Part shown: in pieces, positions 1 to 9,045 of the stretch
How positions within the stretch are numbered: the stretch's first letter is position 1
Layout of the letters: each line of letters starts with the position of its first letter
Position numbers and translations under genes: made by a program
The notes under the pieces: generated by a model
What the model was told of the DNA's origin: nothing
The model's database searches: none
What the model saw: the letters and a program-made list of their open reading frames with translations, nothing else
DNA from: Desulfobacula sp964636495
GTDB taxonomy: Bacteria; Desulfobacterota; Desulfobacteria; Desulfobacterales; Desulfobacteraceae
Reading direction: 5' to 3'
Assembly: GCA_964636495.1 (NCBI GenBank)
Contig: CAZWSL010000013.1
Location: 18,652-82,651 of the forward strand
Length of the DNA stretch: 64,000 bases

Positions 1-338
1 TAATCAGGGTGGAGCCCTCCCTGGAGCATAACCTGAGTTCCACCTGCATGAACCAGTTCACCTGTTTTTCTTAAGATCTGTTCAACAGGCATTTCATATG
101 GTTCAATCAGGTTGGCTCTTGCATGGAAAGCACAAAAAGAGCAGCAGGCTTCACATATGTTGGTAAAATTTATAATTCTATCTACTATAAATCCCACCTC
201 CCGGGTCGGGTTGACTGCCTGTCTGCGCATGTCAGCAGCCCGGCCGAGTTCAATAATATCCCAGGAAAAAAGCGCTAAAGCCTCTTTTTCATCTATTCGT
301 TCATTATTGTAGATTTTATCTAACAGTTCGTCTTTCAT
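1..338 (-). CDS. mqnC: Cyclic dehypoxanthinyl futalosine synthase MqnC, partial (3' end outside window)
   Basis: This is a radical SAM enzyme of the futalosine menaquinone pathway that cyclises dehypoxanthinyl futalosine. The minus-strand frame is open from an ATG at 338 to the window edge, giving about 112 N-terminal residues. It contains the radical SAM cluster CEACCSFC (CxxxCxxC) preceded by RIINFTNI, followed by the stretch GGTQVMLQGGLHPD. That GG.Q...QGG form is typical of MqnC rather than MqnE. It lies 47 bp downstream of mqnA on the same strand, so the two are probably co-transcribed. I see no strong ribosome binding site before the ATG. The rest of the barrel cannot be assessed here. 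Confidence 0.85.
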   Translation of the reverse strand, partial: MKDELLDKIYNNERIDEKEALALFSWDIIELGRAADMRRQAVNPTREVGFIVDRIINFTNICEACCSFCAFHARANLIEPYEMPVEQILRKTGELVHAGGTQVMLQGGLHPD

Positions 339-385
339 GGTTTTTTAAATGTAGGCATGGAGTTATTCAACTCGATCTTACTCTG

Positions 386-1189
386 TTAAAAAAAAGTCAG
401 TTCTCTGGTCTCTCTGATTAAATTCAGATTTGCACCTTCTTGATAATAAAACAGTAAAGCCTTTTTTAACTCTTCTGTAAATTCAAATTTGAGAAGCGTG
501 TAGTATTTATCAATATCATATATGATATCAGGGTATTTTTCCGATGCTTTTTCAATTACTGTTTTCTTGTCTTTTTTAAGACATTCAAGGGATTTTTTAT
601 AGGATGATATGATGGCGTTTAGTTCTGAATAATATTTGTCAACAGCTGTTTTTCTGATTGCAAAAACTGCAAATACAACAGGATGACCTGTTTTTCTGAG
701 CCATAAATCACCCAGATCATATGTATAGCTTGGAGGTGTTTTTGCCAGTATCATTGCATCATTGCCAATTAAAAGGGCAGCATCAAAATCTTTAAGAGGC
801 GGTCTGGGGCCTGTTGTGGTATAAACAGGCTCAGCATTATAATATTTTTTAAGCAGAATTTTTAAAAGGACTGCAGATGTATGTGATGCATTTGTTACAC
901 CGACTCTTTTATTGTCAAGTTCTTCTATGGGGATACGGGAAGCGAGCGTTACAGAACCTACATATCCGATCGAGCTTAGACAGAACTGCGGCAGTATGAC
1001 AATATCTCTATTTATATCAGCACTGGTTGCTGAAGATATGGGGCTCATGTCAAGTTCTCTGTCTGAAAGTTTCTGGTTTAAAAATCCAGGATAGCCTGGA
1101 ACAATTTCAATCTCTTCCAGCTGATTTCTTTCAAACATGTGATAATAAAATGGATAACAGTTTAAAAAGTCAATATATCCGAGTTTCAT
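386..1189 (-). CDS. mqnA: Chorismate dehydratase MqnA
   Basis: MqnA dehydrates chorismate to 3-[(1-carboxyvinyl)oxy]benzoate, the first step of the futalosine route to menaquinone. The 267-residue protein opens with GYIDFLNCYPFYYH, the family's N-terminal hallmark, and has a periplasmic-binding-protein-like two-lobe pattern (ISSATSADI and RVGVTNASHTSAVLLKILL segments). Length is normal for the family. The ATG follows an AGAAGG-like site. It sits between mqnE upstream and mqnC downstream on the same strand, so three futalosine-pathway enzymes are contiguous. MqnB and MqnD are not in the window. Identity is secure from motif and context. Confidence 0.9.
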   Translation of the reverse strand: MKLGYIDFLNCYPFYYHMFERNQLEEIEIVPGYPGFLNQKLSDRELDMSPISSATSADINRDIVILPQFCLSSIGYVGSVTLASRIPIEELDNKRVGVTNASHTSAVLLKILLKKYYNAEPVYTTTGPRPPLKDFDAALLIGNDAMILAKTPPSYTYDLGDLWLRKTGHPVVFAVFAIRKTAVDKYYSELNAIISSYKKSLECLKKDKKTVIEKASEKYPDIIYDIDKYYTLLKFEFTEELKKALLFYYQEGANLNLIRETRELTFF

Positions 1190-1279
1190 GTGTACTACCT
1201 TCTGTTTTTAATTCTTCTGCATTTTTCAGCTGATAAGCAGGTTTAATATTTTTACACGTATTGACGTTGTCTGCAGAAA

Positions 1280-2386
1280 TCAAGATTGATGATTTCCATC
1301 ATATGATGCAGTGGTTCGTACAGGAGTGAATCCAGCTGTTGTTATCAGTCTCTTGAGAAATGTTTCCGTTCCAAAATCAGGAGTTGCAGCTCCTGCTGCA
1401 TGTACAACTCTTTCATTATGATATGTGGCACCAATATCATCAACTCCAAACTTCTGCAGTACCTGTGCCATTTTGTCCCCTACATACATCCAGAGTGCTT
1501 TTATGTGTGGTATGTTGTGAAGAAAAATTCTTGCTGCAGAATAAATTCTGATATCATCAAATCCGGTAACAGATTTGTTTGTACTGATTTCTGTATTTTT
1601 ACTGTGGAACAGCAACGGAACAAATGTTTTAAATCCATCTGTTTTATCCTGCAGATTTCTCAGTTTTTGAAAATGATCTGCAATATCCTCGATTGATTCT
1701 CTATGGTTATAAAGCATTGTAGCATTGGTTTTAAGGCCGATATGATGAGCAGTCTCCATAATGTCGAGCCATGTGTCTCCTGATATTTTTTTAGGGGCTA
1801 TAATTTTCCGTACATCAGGAGCAAAAATTTCCGCGCCTCCTCCTGGAAGCGTATCTACACCGGCTTTGATAAGTCTTTTGAAGACCTCCTCTACAGAGAT
1901 ACCATTTTTTTCGGCAAAATAGTGGTATTCAACAGCAGAAAACGCAACAATATTGATATCAGGTTTTATTTTTTTTACAGCCTTCAGCATATTCTCAAAA
2001 TAAAGTAAATCCAGGTCTGGATGAAGACCTCCCACTATGTGAATTTCATCAATCCCGAAATCAACCGCTTTTTTGACCCTCTCTTTAATCTCGTCCAGGG
2101 AGAAAAGATAAGCATTTTCATCATTTTTATCACATGAAAAAGCGCATAATGGGCATCGCAGTTCACATATATTGGTGTAATTCAGATTCATGTTCACACC
2201 ATAAAATGTCTTATTCTGGTGATATTTTGTCCGTATAAAATCAGCAATGGTACCCAGTTCCAGGATATTATTGGTGCTGAGCATATAAACTGCGTCATCA
2301 AAGCTTACCTTGTCGTTTGAATAAACTTTGCGTGCAATTTTGTTAAGACCTTTATCTGTAATATTATATGGAAATTGTGTCTTCAT
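1280..2386 (-). CDS. mqnE: Aminofutalosine synthase MqnE (radical SAM)
   Basis: MqnE joins the MqnA product to SAM, forming aminofutalosine in menaquinone synthesis. The 368-residue protein has the radical SAM cysteines CELRCPLC around residues 74-81, the LNYTNI lead-in, GGLHPDL near residue 120 and PGGGAEIF near residue 181, which is typical of MqnE. The two paralogous enzymes MqnE and MqnC in this cluster differ in the stretch after the cluster, which supports the split assignment. It is first of the mqnE-mqnA-mqnC run, with 90 bp before mqnA. The start has no convincing Shine-Dalgarno, but the N-terminus fits family length. Confidence 0.87.
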   Translation of the reverse strand: MKTQFPYNITDKGLNKIARKVYSNDKVSFDDAVYMLSTNNILELGTIADFIRTKYHQNKTFYGVNMNLNYTNICELRCPLCAFSCDKNDENAYLFSLDEIKERVKKAVDFGIDEIHIVGGLHPDLDLLYFENMLKAVKKIKPDINIVAFSAVEYHYFAEKNGISVEEVFKRLIKAGVDTLPGGGAEIFAPDVRKIIAPKKISGDTWLDIMETAHHIGLKTNATMLYNHRESIEDIADHFQKLRNLQDKTDGFKTFVPLLFHSKNTEISTNKSVTGFDDIRIYSAARIFLHNIPHIKALWMYVGDKMAQVLQKFGVDDIGATYHNERVVHAAGAATPDFGTETFLKRLITTAGFTPVRTTASYDGNHQS

Positions 2387-2652
2387 TTTAATCGTTTTTA
2401 TTAACTCCGATAATAATGCTTTCCTGATTTGCGGAAAGCCTCATTCTATTTTTCATGTTTTGCAGAAGCCCTTTGATCAACACTGCAGTTCTCTTATTTT
2501 CTGATCTTCTTCTGGAGTTTTTCACAGGTTTGTTTTTCAGCCATACCTGAATTCAAGATAGTTGATTGATGTTGTTCAGGGCAGAATCAGGTATTCCAGT
2601 CAGTCCAGGAACAGCCGTGCTGCCCTGCAGTGTGACAGAATAAAAAAAGTGG
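2387..2652. other. Intergenic stretch between korC and mqnE, no gene seen
   Basis: These 266 bp separate two minus-strand operons. Only very short minus-strand frames occur (for example a 22-codon ATG frame just upstream of mqnE), none with recognisable content. It probably holds the mqnE promoter. I found no clear -35/-10 pair, hairpin terminator or RNA gene. Confidence 0.5.
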
Positions 2653-3198
2653 TCAGGAAGCAAAGGGTTTGCCCATTTCCATGCCTATATTTAACGCCTT
2701 TTTATTCATATCCATAAAATCTTCCGGTATGGTTGTTTCAAGAACATTGAGTATAGACTCAGGTCCTATCAGCCTGGAAATACCTATCAGAGTGCCCAGC
2801 ATGCAGATGTTGAATACAATGGGTTTGCCTATCTCTTTTATAACGGTATCATACATTGGCAGGGCAATATGTTTTGCATCTACTTTCTTCTGAATGGCAA
2901 CATATTTACTGTCCACCAGGAGCAGGCCGCCTGGTCTTATGATGGTTGAAAATTTGTTATAACTCTCCTGGGTGAGGCTTACCAGGATATTGGGCTGGAT
3001 AACCTTGGGAAAGTTTATTTCAGAATCAGAAATAATGATATCAGTCCTGGTAGCACCGCCCCGTGCTGCAGCACCATAACTTTGAGACTGGATGGCTTTT
3101 TTATTTTCAAAAAGTGCTGCGGCTTTTGCAAGGATAATAGCGGCTGTTATAACACCTTGACCTCCTGAACCTGAAAAAACTATTCTTGAACGCTCCAT
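2653..3198 (-). CDS. korC: 2-oxoacid:ferredoxin oxidoreductase, gamma subunit (KorC)
   Basis: This is the gamma subunit of a 2-oxoglutarate (or branched 2-oxoacid) ferredoxin oxidoreductase. The 181-residue protein starts with the FSGSGGQGV glycine-rich motif, then QSYGAAARGGATRTDIIIS, both diagnostic of the family. Its ATG overlaps the korB stop codon by one base (TAATG), indicating translational coupling. It is last of the korD-korA-korB-korC order. In a complete oxidiser this complex would convert 2-oxoglutarate to succinyl-CoA with reduced ferredoxin; the substrate (2-oxoglutarate or 2-oxoisovalerate) is inferred, not shown by sequence. Confidence 0.88.
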   Translation of the reverse strand: MERSRIVFSGSGGQGVITAAIILAKAAALFENKKAIQSQSYGAAARGGATRTDIIISDSEINFPKVIQPNILVSLTQESYNKFSTIIRPGGLLLVDSKYVAIQKKVDAKHIALPMYDTVIKEIGKPIVFNICMLGTLIGISRLIGPESILNVLETTIPEDFMDMNKKALNIGMEMGKPFAS

Positions 3199-4022
3199 TA
3201 TGCTCTTCCTTTCATTGCAGTCTCAATGATTTTATCATATGCCTCGCAATATTCAGGGATATCTTTATTTTCAACAAAAATTCCTCTCTGAATTAAATCA
3301 CTGTTTTCCCTCGCTTTTTTTGATGCTAATTTTGCAGTATTGTGTTTATAGCTTTCTATCATCTGTACTGCATCCCCCTCTTTGTTCTTTCTCCCATAAT
3401 ATGTAGGGCACTGTGTCAGGATTTCCACAACAGAAAAACCTTTATGGCTGATTCCTTTTTTGATTAAATTTTTACACTCATTAACATGGTAGACAGTTGA
3501 TCTTGCAACAAAGGTTGCCCCTGCACTTTTTGCAAGTTCAACCACATCAAATTCTCTGTCAATGGTAGAGTAGGGAGCTGTTGTTGCTTTCTTACCACTG
3601 CCGGAGAGCGGAGAGAACTGTCCTCCGGTCATTCCGTAAATCTTATTGTTCATGACAATAGCCGTAATATCGATATTCCGTCTGGCTGCATGTATGAAGT
3701 GATTGCCGCCAATGGCAAGGGCATCTCCGTCACCCATCGGGACAATTGCTTTTAAATCAGGTTTTGACAGTTTAACACCCGTTGCAAAAGAGAGTGCCCT
3801 TCCATGGATAGAGTGAAGAGAGTGGAAATCAACATAACCGGAAATCCGTGAAGAACACCCTATGCCTGAAGTTATTACAATCTCATTTTTATCAAGGCCC
3901 AGTTCATGAACTGCCCTGAGAAGGGAACCCAGTATTATTCCGTGACCACAGCCGGGGCACCAGATATGGGGGAAAAAACGCTGCCTTATATAGTGTTTAA
4001 AATCAAATTTGTTTTTTGGCAT
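3198..4022 (-). CDS. korB: 2-oxoacid:ferredoxin oxidoreductase, beta subunit, TPP-binding (KorB)
   Basis: KorB is the thiamine-diphosphate-binding subunit of the oxidoreductase. The 274-residue protein has WCPGCGHG near residue 21 (cluster and TPP-site cysteines), GIGCSSR, the GDGDALAIGGNHF TPP/Mg motif with NNKIYGMTGGQ downstream, and later CPTYYGR. This is the short KorB/VorB form without a C-terminal ferredoxin domain. It lies 4 bp downstream of korA and overlaps korC by one base. The lysine- and serine-rich C-terminus is ordinary. KOR and VOR beta subunits are close, so the preferred 2-oxoacid is not settled. Confidence 0.9.
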   Translation of the reverse strand: MPKNKFDFKHYIRQRFFPHIWCPGCGHGIILGSLLRAVHELGLDKNEIVITSGIGCSSRISGYVDFHSLHSIHGRALSFATGVKLSKPDLKAIVPMGDGDALAIGGNHFIHAARRNIDITAIVMNNKIYGMTGGQFSPLSGSGKKATTAPYSTIDREFDVVELAKSAGATFVARSTVYHVNECKNLIKKGISHKGFSVVEILTQCPTYYGRKNKEGDAVQMIESYKHNTAKLASKKARENSDLIQRGIFVENKDIPEYCEAYDKIIETAMKGRA

Positions 4023-4026
4023 TCTC

Positions 4027-5175
4027 CTATACCCCCTTTCCCTGAATCATTCTTAAAATTGACTTAATATCAGTGGGTGAGATCAACTCCCCTGTGATTT
4101 TGTTTGCAAGGAACACACTGTTGGGATTATCTACCGCATTTCTTACCTGGGTGACCACCTGACCCATATTCATTTCCACCACGATTATTGATTTTGCACC
4201 TGCACATTTTTCTCTTATCATATCTGAAGGAAAAGGCCACAGGGTCTGGAGTTCAAGCACGCCTATCTTTACACCACGTGCTCTTCGGTTTTTTGCAAGG
4301 TGAATGGCAGACCTGGCTGAAGACCCATAGGATATCAAGATATAATCTGCATCTTCCAGCCAGTACTCCTTGTACATATTAATCTCATTAACATTGTTTT
4401 CTATTTTATCTACAAGGTGGCGCAAAAGCTCCCCGACAACCTTTGGATTATTGTTGGGAAAACCCCACATGTCATGGAAAAGACCTGTAACATTGTACCT
4501 GTGTTCACCACCAAAATCAGACATGGGAAGTCTTCCATCCTCTCTTGGAAGATAGGGGTGATAGTCAACTCCGCCTTTTACAGAAGTTCTCAACCGTTCC
4601 ACCACTGGTATTTCCCCCGGCTTTGGAATAACAATTTTTTCACGCATATGTCCGATTACTTCATCCATAAGGATAACTACAGGGGTTCGATATGTTTCTG
4701 CCATGTTAAACGCATCAACCGTTATCTTGAACACATCCTGATGATTGGATGCAGTCAGGGTAATAATGGCATGATCACCATGGGTACCCCATCTTGCCTG
4801 GTTCACATCTCCCTGGCTTACATGGGTAGGATTTCCAGTTGAAGGGCCTCCTCTCTGTACATTGGCTATTACACACGGGATTTCTGCCATACATGCATAG
4901 CCAAGGGCTTCCTGCTTGAGAGAAAAACCAGGCCCGGAAGTTGCCGTCATCACTTTTTTACCAGTCAGTGAAGCACCGATGATTGCACCCATGGATGCAA
5001 TCTCATCTTCCATCTGAATAAATTTTCCACCTGTCATGGGCAATCTTTCAGAAAGATGTTCAAGTATCTCAGTGGAAGGTGTAATGGGATATCCTGCAAA
5101 AAAATCTACCCCGGCATATACAGCACCCTCTACGCAGGCTTCATTTCCCTGGATAAATCTTACATTAGTCTCCAT
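4027..5175 (-). CDS. korA: 2-oxoacid:ferredoxin oxidoreductase, alpha subunit (KorA)
   Basis: KorA is the large alpha subunit of the oxidoreductase. It carries FIQGNEACVEGA, the GYPITPSTEI motif (binding of the 2-oxoacid), MEDEIASMGAIIGASLTGKK, TSGPGFSLKQEALGYA and a C-terminal pyrimidine-binding-like region (ISYGSSARSA, LELQTLWPFP). The frame is open to an ATG at 5187, but the ATG at 5175 is preferred: it has GGAGG five bases upstream, while 5187 has none. Even so it overlaps the end of korD by 11 bp, so the two are coupled. The protein is about 382 residues, usual for the family. Confidence 0.88.
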   Translation of the reverse strand: METNVRFIQGNEACVEGAVYAGVDFFAGYPITPSTEILEHLSERLPMTGGKFIQMEDEIASMGAIIGASLTGKKVMTATSGPGFSLKQEALGYACMAEIPCVIANVQRGGPSTGNPTHVSQGDVNQARWGTHGDHAIITLTASNHQDVFKITVDAFNMAETYRTPVVILMDEVIGHMREKIVIPKPGEIPVVERLRTSVKGGVDYHPYLPREDGRLPMSDFGGEHRYNVTGLFHDMWGFPNNNPKVVGELLRHLVDKIENNVNEINMYKEYWLEDADYILISYGSSARSAIHLAKNRRARGVKIGVLELQTLWPFPSDMIREKCAGAKSIIVVEMNMGQVVTQVRNAVDNPNSVFLANKITGELISPTDIKSILRMIQGKGV

Positions 5176-5389
5176 CTTTTCCTCCATGGTTTTCTATAAT
5201 CTGTATTGCCAGATCAGGACATCTTAATTCACAGAGCTTACACGCTATACAATCATCTGGCCGTACAGCTTCCGCCTTTCCGATTCTGTCAAATTCAAGC
5301 ACCTTTTTGGGGCAGAAATGGATACATATGCCACAACCCTTGCACCACTCTTTATCAATCAGATGTCTGATTGTTTTTTCTTTTATCAT
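5165..5389 (-). CDS. korD: 2-oxoacid:ferredoxin oxidoreductase, delta subunit, 2x[4Fe-4S] ferredoxin (KorD)
   Basis: This small ferredoxin subunit shuttles electrons in the KOR/VOR complex. Two CxxCxxCxxxCP clusters are visible (CKGCGICIHFCP and CIACKLCELRCP), separated by a linker rich in charged residues. An in-frame ATG at 5434 exists, but the ATG at 5389 has GGAG correctly spaced and starts MIKEKT at a normal ferredoxin N-terminus, so the 74-residue form is chosen. It is first of the korDABC operon. The promoter should lie between it and the divergent glycosyltransferase at 5560. Confidence 0.87.
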   Translation of the reverse strand: MIKEKTIRHLIDKEWCKGCGICIHFCPKKVLEFDRIGKAEAVRPDDCIACKLCELRCPDLAIQIIENHGGKDGD

Positions 5390-5559
5390 AACGTCTCCGC
5401 TATCTTGGAATGATAGATAATAAATATTCTCCATTAAATTGTGCTGTAATTAAACAATTTAGATAAACATGTCAAGAATATTGGGCATATATGTCGAAAA
5501 TAATTGAAAATATTCAAACATGATTGCACCTGGACATATAAGGTGTTATAGAGTGAAAT

Positions 5560-6390
5560 ATGAGTCATAAAACTGAAAAACTGGTAAGTGTTATTCTGCC
5601 TACCTATAATCGTGCATGGACATTGAAAACAGCTGTTGATTCTGTTTTTGATCAAGATTATTCCAATATTGAACTCCTTGTAGTAGACGATGGTTCAGGT
5701 GATAATACCCGGGAATTGCTGAAAAGTTATCATGACAGGTTAACGGTATTATATCAGAAAAATAGAGGAGTAAGTGCTGCAAGAAATCTTGGAATAAAAA
5801 AAAGTAAAGGAGAGTTTATAGCGCTTCTGGACTCTGATGATGCCTGGGATAAGAGAAAAATTTCCTGCCAGATGGCATTTTTCAAGGCAAATCCTGAAGC
5901 ATTAATCTGCCAGACCCAGGAAATCTGGGTAAGGAATAATAAGAGGGTAAACCCCAGAATCAAGCATAAAAAGCCATCTGGATACATTTTTGAACACTCT
6001 TTGAACCTTTGTCTTGTAAGTCCTTCAGCAGTTATGATGAAAAGAGAACTGTTTGACCAGACAGGATATTTTGATGAAGCGTTCACCGTGTGTGAAGATT
6101 ATGATTTATGGCTCAGAGTCAGTGCAGATATTCCTGTTTTTCTGATTGACAAACCATATACTATAAAAAACGGGGGACATGCTGATCAACTTTCAAGTCT
6201 GCACTCCCAGGATAAATTCAGGGTAAAATCATTAATAAAACTGCTCAAGAGCGGTAACCTGAACCGGGATCAGATTATAAAGGTTAAAAAGGTGTTAAAA
6301 AAGAAATCTGTTATTTATGGTAACGGGTGTATAAAAAGAGACAGGAAAGAGGAGGGCGAATACTATCTGAACCTTGCACTGGATCTATAA
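5560..6390 (+). CDS. Glycosyltransferase family 2
   Basis: This GT-A fold glycosyltransferase transfers a sugar from a nucleotide donor, probably for surface polysaccharide; the acceptor is unknown. The 276-residue protein has SVILPTYNRAWTLKTAVDSV at the start, VVDDGSGDNTRELL, the NRGVSAARNLGI segment and the LDSDDAWD metal-binding DxD. A CEDYDLWLR motif near residue 185 is the usual catalytic-base region. It is divergent from korD and stands alone, with 273 bp to the next gene. The C-terminus is lysine-rich and has no membrane segment, so it is likely a peripheral cytoplasmic enzyme. Confidence 0.85.
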   Translation: MSHKTEKLVSVILPTYNRAWTLKTAVDSVFDQDYSNIELLVVDDGSGDNTRELLKSYHDRLTVLYQKNRGVSAARNLGIKKSKGEFIALLDSDDAWDKRKISCQMAFFKANPEALICQTQEIWVRNNKRVNPRIKHKKPSGYIFEHSLNLCLVSPSAVMMKRELFDQTGYFDEAFTVCEDYDLWLRVSADIPVFLIDKPYTIKNGGHADQLSSLHSQDKFRVKSLIKLLKSGNLNRDQIIKVKKVLKKKSVIYGNGCIKRDRKEEGEYYLNLALDL

Positions 6391-6663
6391 CACTGCATGA
6401 GATGAATAAGTCAGTCCCCGCTTTTTCCTTCTGCAATATTCAGGAAAAAATCATAAAACCTTTTCTGGTATAGTGGGTTTTTAAATTGTGATTTTCTATA
6501 AGGTACAGTTATTTTACCGCAATATTGACAAAACCTGACAGATATGAGATTTGAGATATGGGATTTTAATCAATAAAGATAAAACAGACTGTAATGAGCA
6601 GGGTGTATCATTGAAAAACAGCTGTTCAACTATTTAATTTAAATAATCAGGGAAAATGAGTTT

Positions 6664-7407
6664 ATGACAGATAATAATCAGTTTGATATCTCCAGTGCGG
6701 ACAGGTCGCTGAAGTCGAAAATGCTTGTTGATATGTTCAAAAGAGTTGTAGTCCATTACGGGCTGTGGTTCACTGAAATCAGGCATCAGATGGGCATGGA
6801 CAAAGCATTGGAAGTGCTTGAGAAAGCAACAGATAAAAGCCTTGCAATCGGGATGCAGAAAATTGCAGCTTCCTTGAATGTTGAGTTGGAAAACAATATC
6901 CCTAAAGCATTGATTGAAATGGAAGAAGAAAAACTTGATAACCTTATGGAAGCTGTGGCAAAAAGCTGGCTCGTCAATGATGGTGTGTGGTTCCAGTCTG
7001 TTGAATTTGACAATGGAATGAACGATGCCAAAAGATGCAATGATTCATGCTGGGCCCAATTTTCTCCCTATGAAGCGTTTGCCATTAAAAATCTTTTAAA
7101 ATTAGATGACAACTGCGGCCTTGAAGGGTTGAAAAAAGCGTTAAACTTCAGGATGTATTCAATGATTAATAAACAGTCCATTACTGAAGAGACAGAAAAC
7201 AGCTTTGTCTTTCAAATGAATGACTGCAGAGTACAGTCTGCAAGAAAGAGAAAAAACCTGGATGACTATCCCTGTAAATCAGCAGGATTAGTTGAATATG
7301 AGTATTTTGCAAGATCCATTGACAAAAGAATTAAAACTCAATGTATTGGATGTCCGCCGGATGACCATCCTGAGGAGTGGTTCTGCGCATGGAAATTTGA
7401 AATTTAG
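6664..7407 (+). CDS. DUF6125-type cysteine-rich protein, function unknown
   Basis: I recognise this as the DUF6125-type family, which has no established function. The 247-residue soluble protein has a helical N-terminal half and a conserved C-terminal half containing NDCRVQSARKRK, DYPCKSAG, FARSID and the terminal motif CPPDDHPEEWFCAWKF. Cysteines, histidine and aspartates there look like a metal or cofactor site (inference). A shorter protein in this window (47374-47880) has the same C-terminal motif. It lies 74 bp upstream of the transcarboxylase genes on the same strand and may be co-transcribed with them. A role near corrinoid or acyl-CoA chemistry is only suggested by neighbours. Confidence 0.65.
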   Translation: MTDNNQFDISSADRSLKSKMLVDMFKRVVVHYGLWFTEIRHQMGMDKALEVLEKATDKSLAIGMQKIAASLNVELENNIPKALIEMEEEKLDNLMEAVAKSWLVNDGVWFQSVEFDNGMNDAKRCNDSCWAQFSPYEAFAIKNLLKLDDNCGLEGLKKALNFRMYSMINKQSITEETENSFVFQMNDCRVQSARKRKNLDDYPCKSAGLVEYEYFARSIDKRIKTQCIGCPPDDHPEEWFCAWKFEI

Positions 7408-7481
7408 CATGTTTTGAGCTGCAACAGATATAGGTATGAATAAAATAACCAAAATAAAGAAATATAAGAAAGGTTGTAAAT

Positions 7482-9035
7482 ATGGGAGCTACATCAGATA
7501 ATATTCAGGAATTTTTGGAAAAGGAGAAACAGATCAAGGGCATGGGCGGTGAGAAAGCCCTTGCAAAAAGAAGAGAGCAGGGCAAGCTCAATGCCAGGGA
7601 AAGGCTTGATATTCTGTTTGACAAAGGCACATTTCGAGAGCTGGATATGTTTGTTACACACAGGTGCAGTAACTTTGGCATGGAAAATATCGAGATTCCG
7701 GCAGACGGAGTTGTGACAGGCCACGGCAGAGTTGATGGCCGGGTTGTTTTTGCATATGCACAGGATTTTACTGCAAGGGCGGGCTCCCTTGGAGAGATGC
7801 AGGCAAAAAAAATCTGTAAGATAATGGATATGGCCTTAAAATCAGGAGCTCCCATTATTGGCATGAATGATTCAGGTGGAGCGCGGATACAGGAAGGTAT
7901 TGATGCTCTTTCAGGATATGGTGAAATCTTTTTTAGAAATTCAGCAGCATCTGGTGTTATTCCGCAGATCTCAGCAATTATGGGTCCAACAGCAGGCGGC
8001 GCTGTTTACTCTCCTGCCATGACTGATTTTGTTTTCATGGTTAAAGAAAAAAGTTATATGTTTATTACAGGGCCAAACGTCATCAAAGCGGTTACCGGTG
8101 AAGAAATCACCTTTGAAGACCTTGGCGGAGCCATGGTACATAACGAGAAGTCAGGAGTTGCACAGTTTGCATGTGACTCTGATGAAGATGCAATATTACA
8201 GATTAAAAAACTGCTCTCCTATGTTCCATCCAACAACATGGAAGATCCGCCATTTATACCTCCTGAAGATGATCCAGGCCGGGTTGATGAATCATTGAAT
8301 TCTATTATACCGGACAATCCAAACAGGGCTTATGATATGAAAACCGTTATTAAATCCATTGTGGACGACGGTACTTTTTTTGAGCCCCATGAATATTTTG
8401 CAAAAAATATTGTGATCTGCTTTGCAAGGCTGAACGGCCGGTCAATAGGAATCATTGCAAATCAGCCCAATTTCCTTGCAGGATGTCTTGATATTGATGC
8501 ATCTGACAAAGCGACAAGATTCATCAGATTCTGTGATGCTTTTAATATTCCGATGCTTACCATTGCTGATGTCCCAGGCTACCTGCCGGGAAGTAATCAG
8601 GAGTGGGGAGGCATTATCCGTCACGGAGCAAAACTTTTATGGTGTTATTCAGAGGCAACCGTACCTAAACTCCTGCTTGTGACAAGAAAGAATTATGGCG
8701 GTTCATATCTTGCCATGTGTTCAAAACACCTTGGTGCAGATATGGCCTTTGCATGGCCAAGTGCTGAAATTGCAGTAATGGGTGCAGCCGGTGCTGCTAA
8801 TATTATTCATGCCAGGGAGATAAATAATTCAGAAGATCCTGCACAAAAACGAAAAGAGAAAATAGATGAGTATAATGAAAAATTTTCCAACCCGTACTGT
8901 GCAGCTGCAAGGGGATATGTGGATGCTGTCATTGTACCGTCCGAGACAAGGCCGAGGCTTATTGACGCCCTTGAGGCAATTTCAACAAAAAGAGAGTTAA
9001 GACCTGCTAAAAAACATGGGAATATACCGGTATAA
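7482..9035 (+). CDS. Acyl-CoA carboxyltransferase, 12S/MmdA-type subunit
   Basis: This subunit moves CO2 between biotin and an acyl-CoA, most likely propionyl-/methylmalonyl-CoA. The 517-residue protein shows both crotonase-like halves: NDSGGARIQEGIDALSGYGE and GPTAGGAVYSPAM in the N-half, and ADVPGYLPGSNQEWGGIIRHGAK and GGSYLAMCSKHLGAD in the C-half. It is followed by a small subunit and a fused 5S-biotinyl subunit, the set expected of a methylmalonyl-CoA:pyruvate transcarboxylase. No biotin carboxylase (AccC) and no membrane OadB decarboxylase subunit is encoded nearby, which favours transcarboxylation over ATP-dependent carboxylation or the Na+ pump. MmdA and PccB are close relatives, so the reaction rests on context. 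Confidence 0.85.
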   Translation: MGATSDNIQEFLEKEKQIKGMGGEKALAKRREQGKLNARERLDILFDKGTFRELDMFVTHRCSNFGMENIEIPADGVVTGHGRVDGRVVFAYAQDFTARAGSLGEMQAKKICKIMDMALKSGAPIIGMNDSGGARIQEGIDALSGYGEIFFRNSAASGVIPQISAIMGPTAGGAVYSPAMTDFVFMVKEKSYMFITGPNVIKAVTGEEITFEDLGGAMVHNEKSGVAQFACDSDEDAILQIKKLLSYVPSNNMEDPPFIPPEDDPGRVDESLNSIIPDNPNRAYDMKTVIKSIVDDGTFFEPHEYFAKNIVICFARLNGRSIGIIANQPNFLAGCLDIDASDKATRFIRFCDAFNIPMLTIADVPGYLPGSNQEWGGIIRHGAKLLWCYSEATVPKLLLVTRKNYGGSYLAMCSKHLGADMAFAWPSAEIAVMGAAGAANIIHAREINNSEDPAQKRKEKIDEYNEKFSNPYCAAARGYVDAVIVPSETRPRLIDALEAISTKRELRPAKKHGNIPV

Positions 9036-9045
9036 AGGAAGAAAA

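Noticed and set aside
2387..2652. Short minus-strand frames near mqnE as small proteins
   Set aside because: They are 16-22 codons long, without ribosome binding sites or recognisable content.
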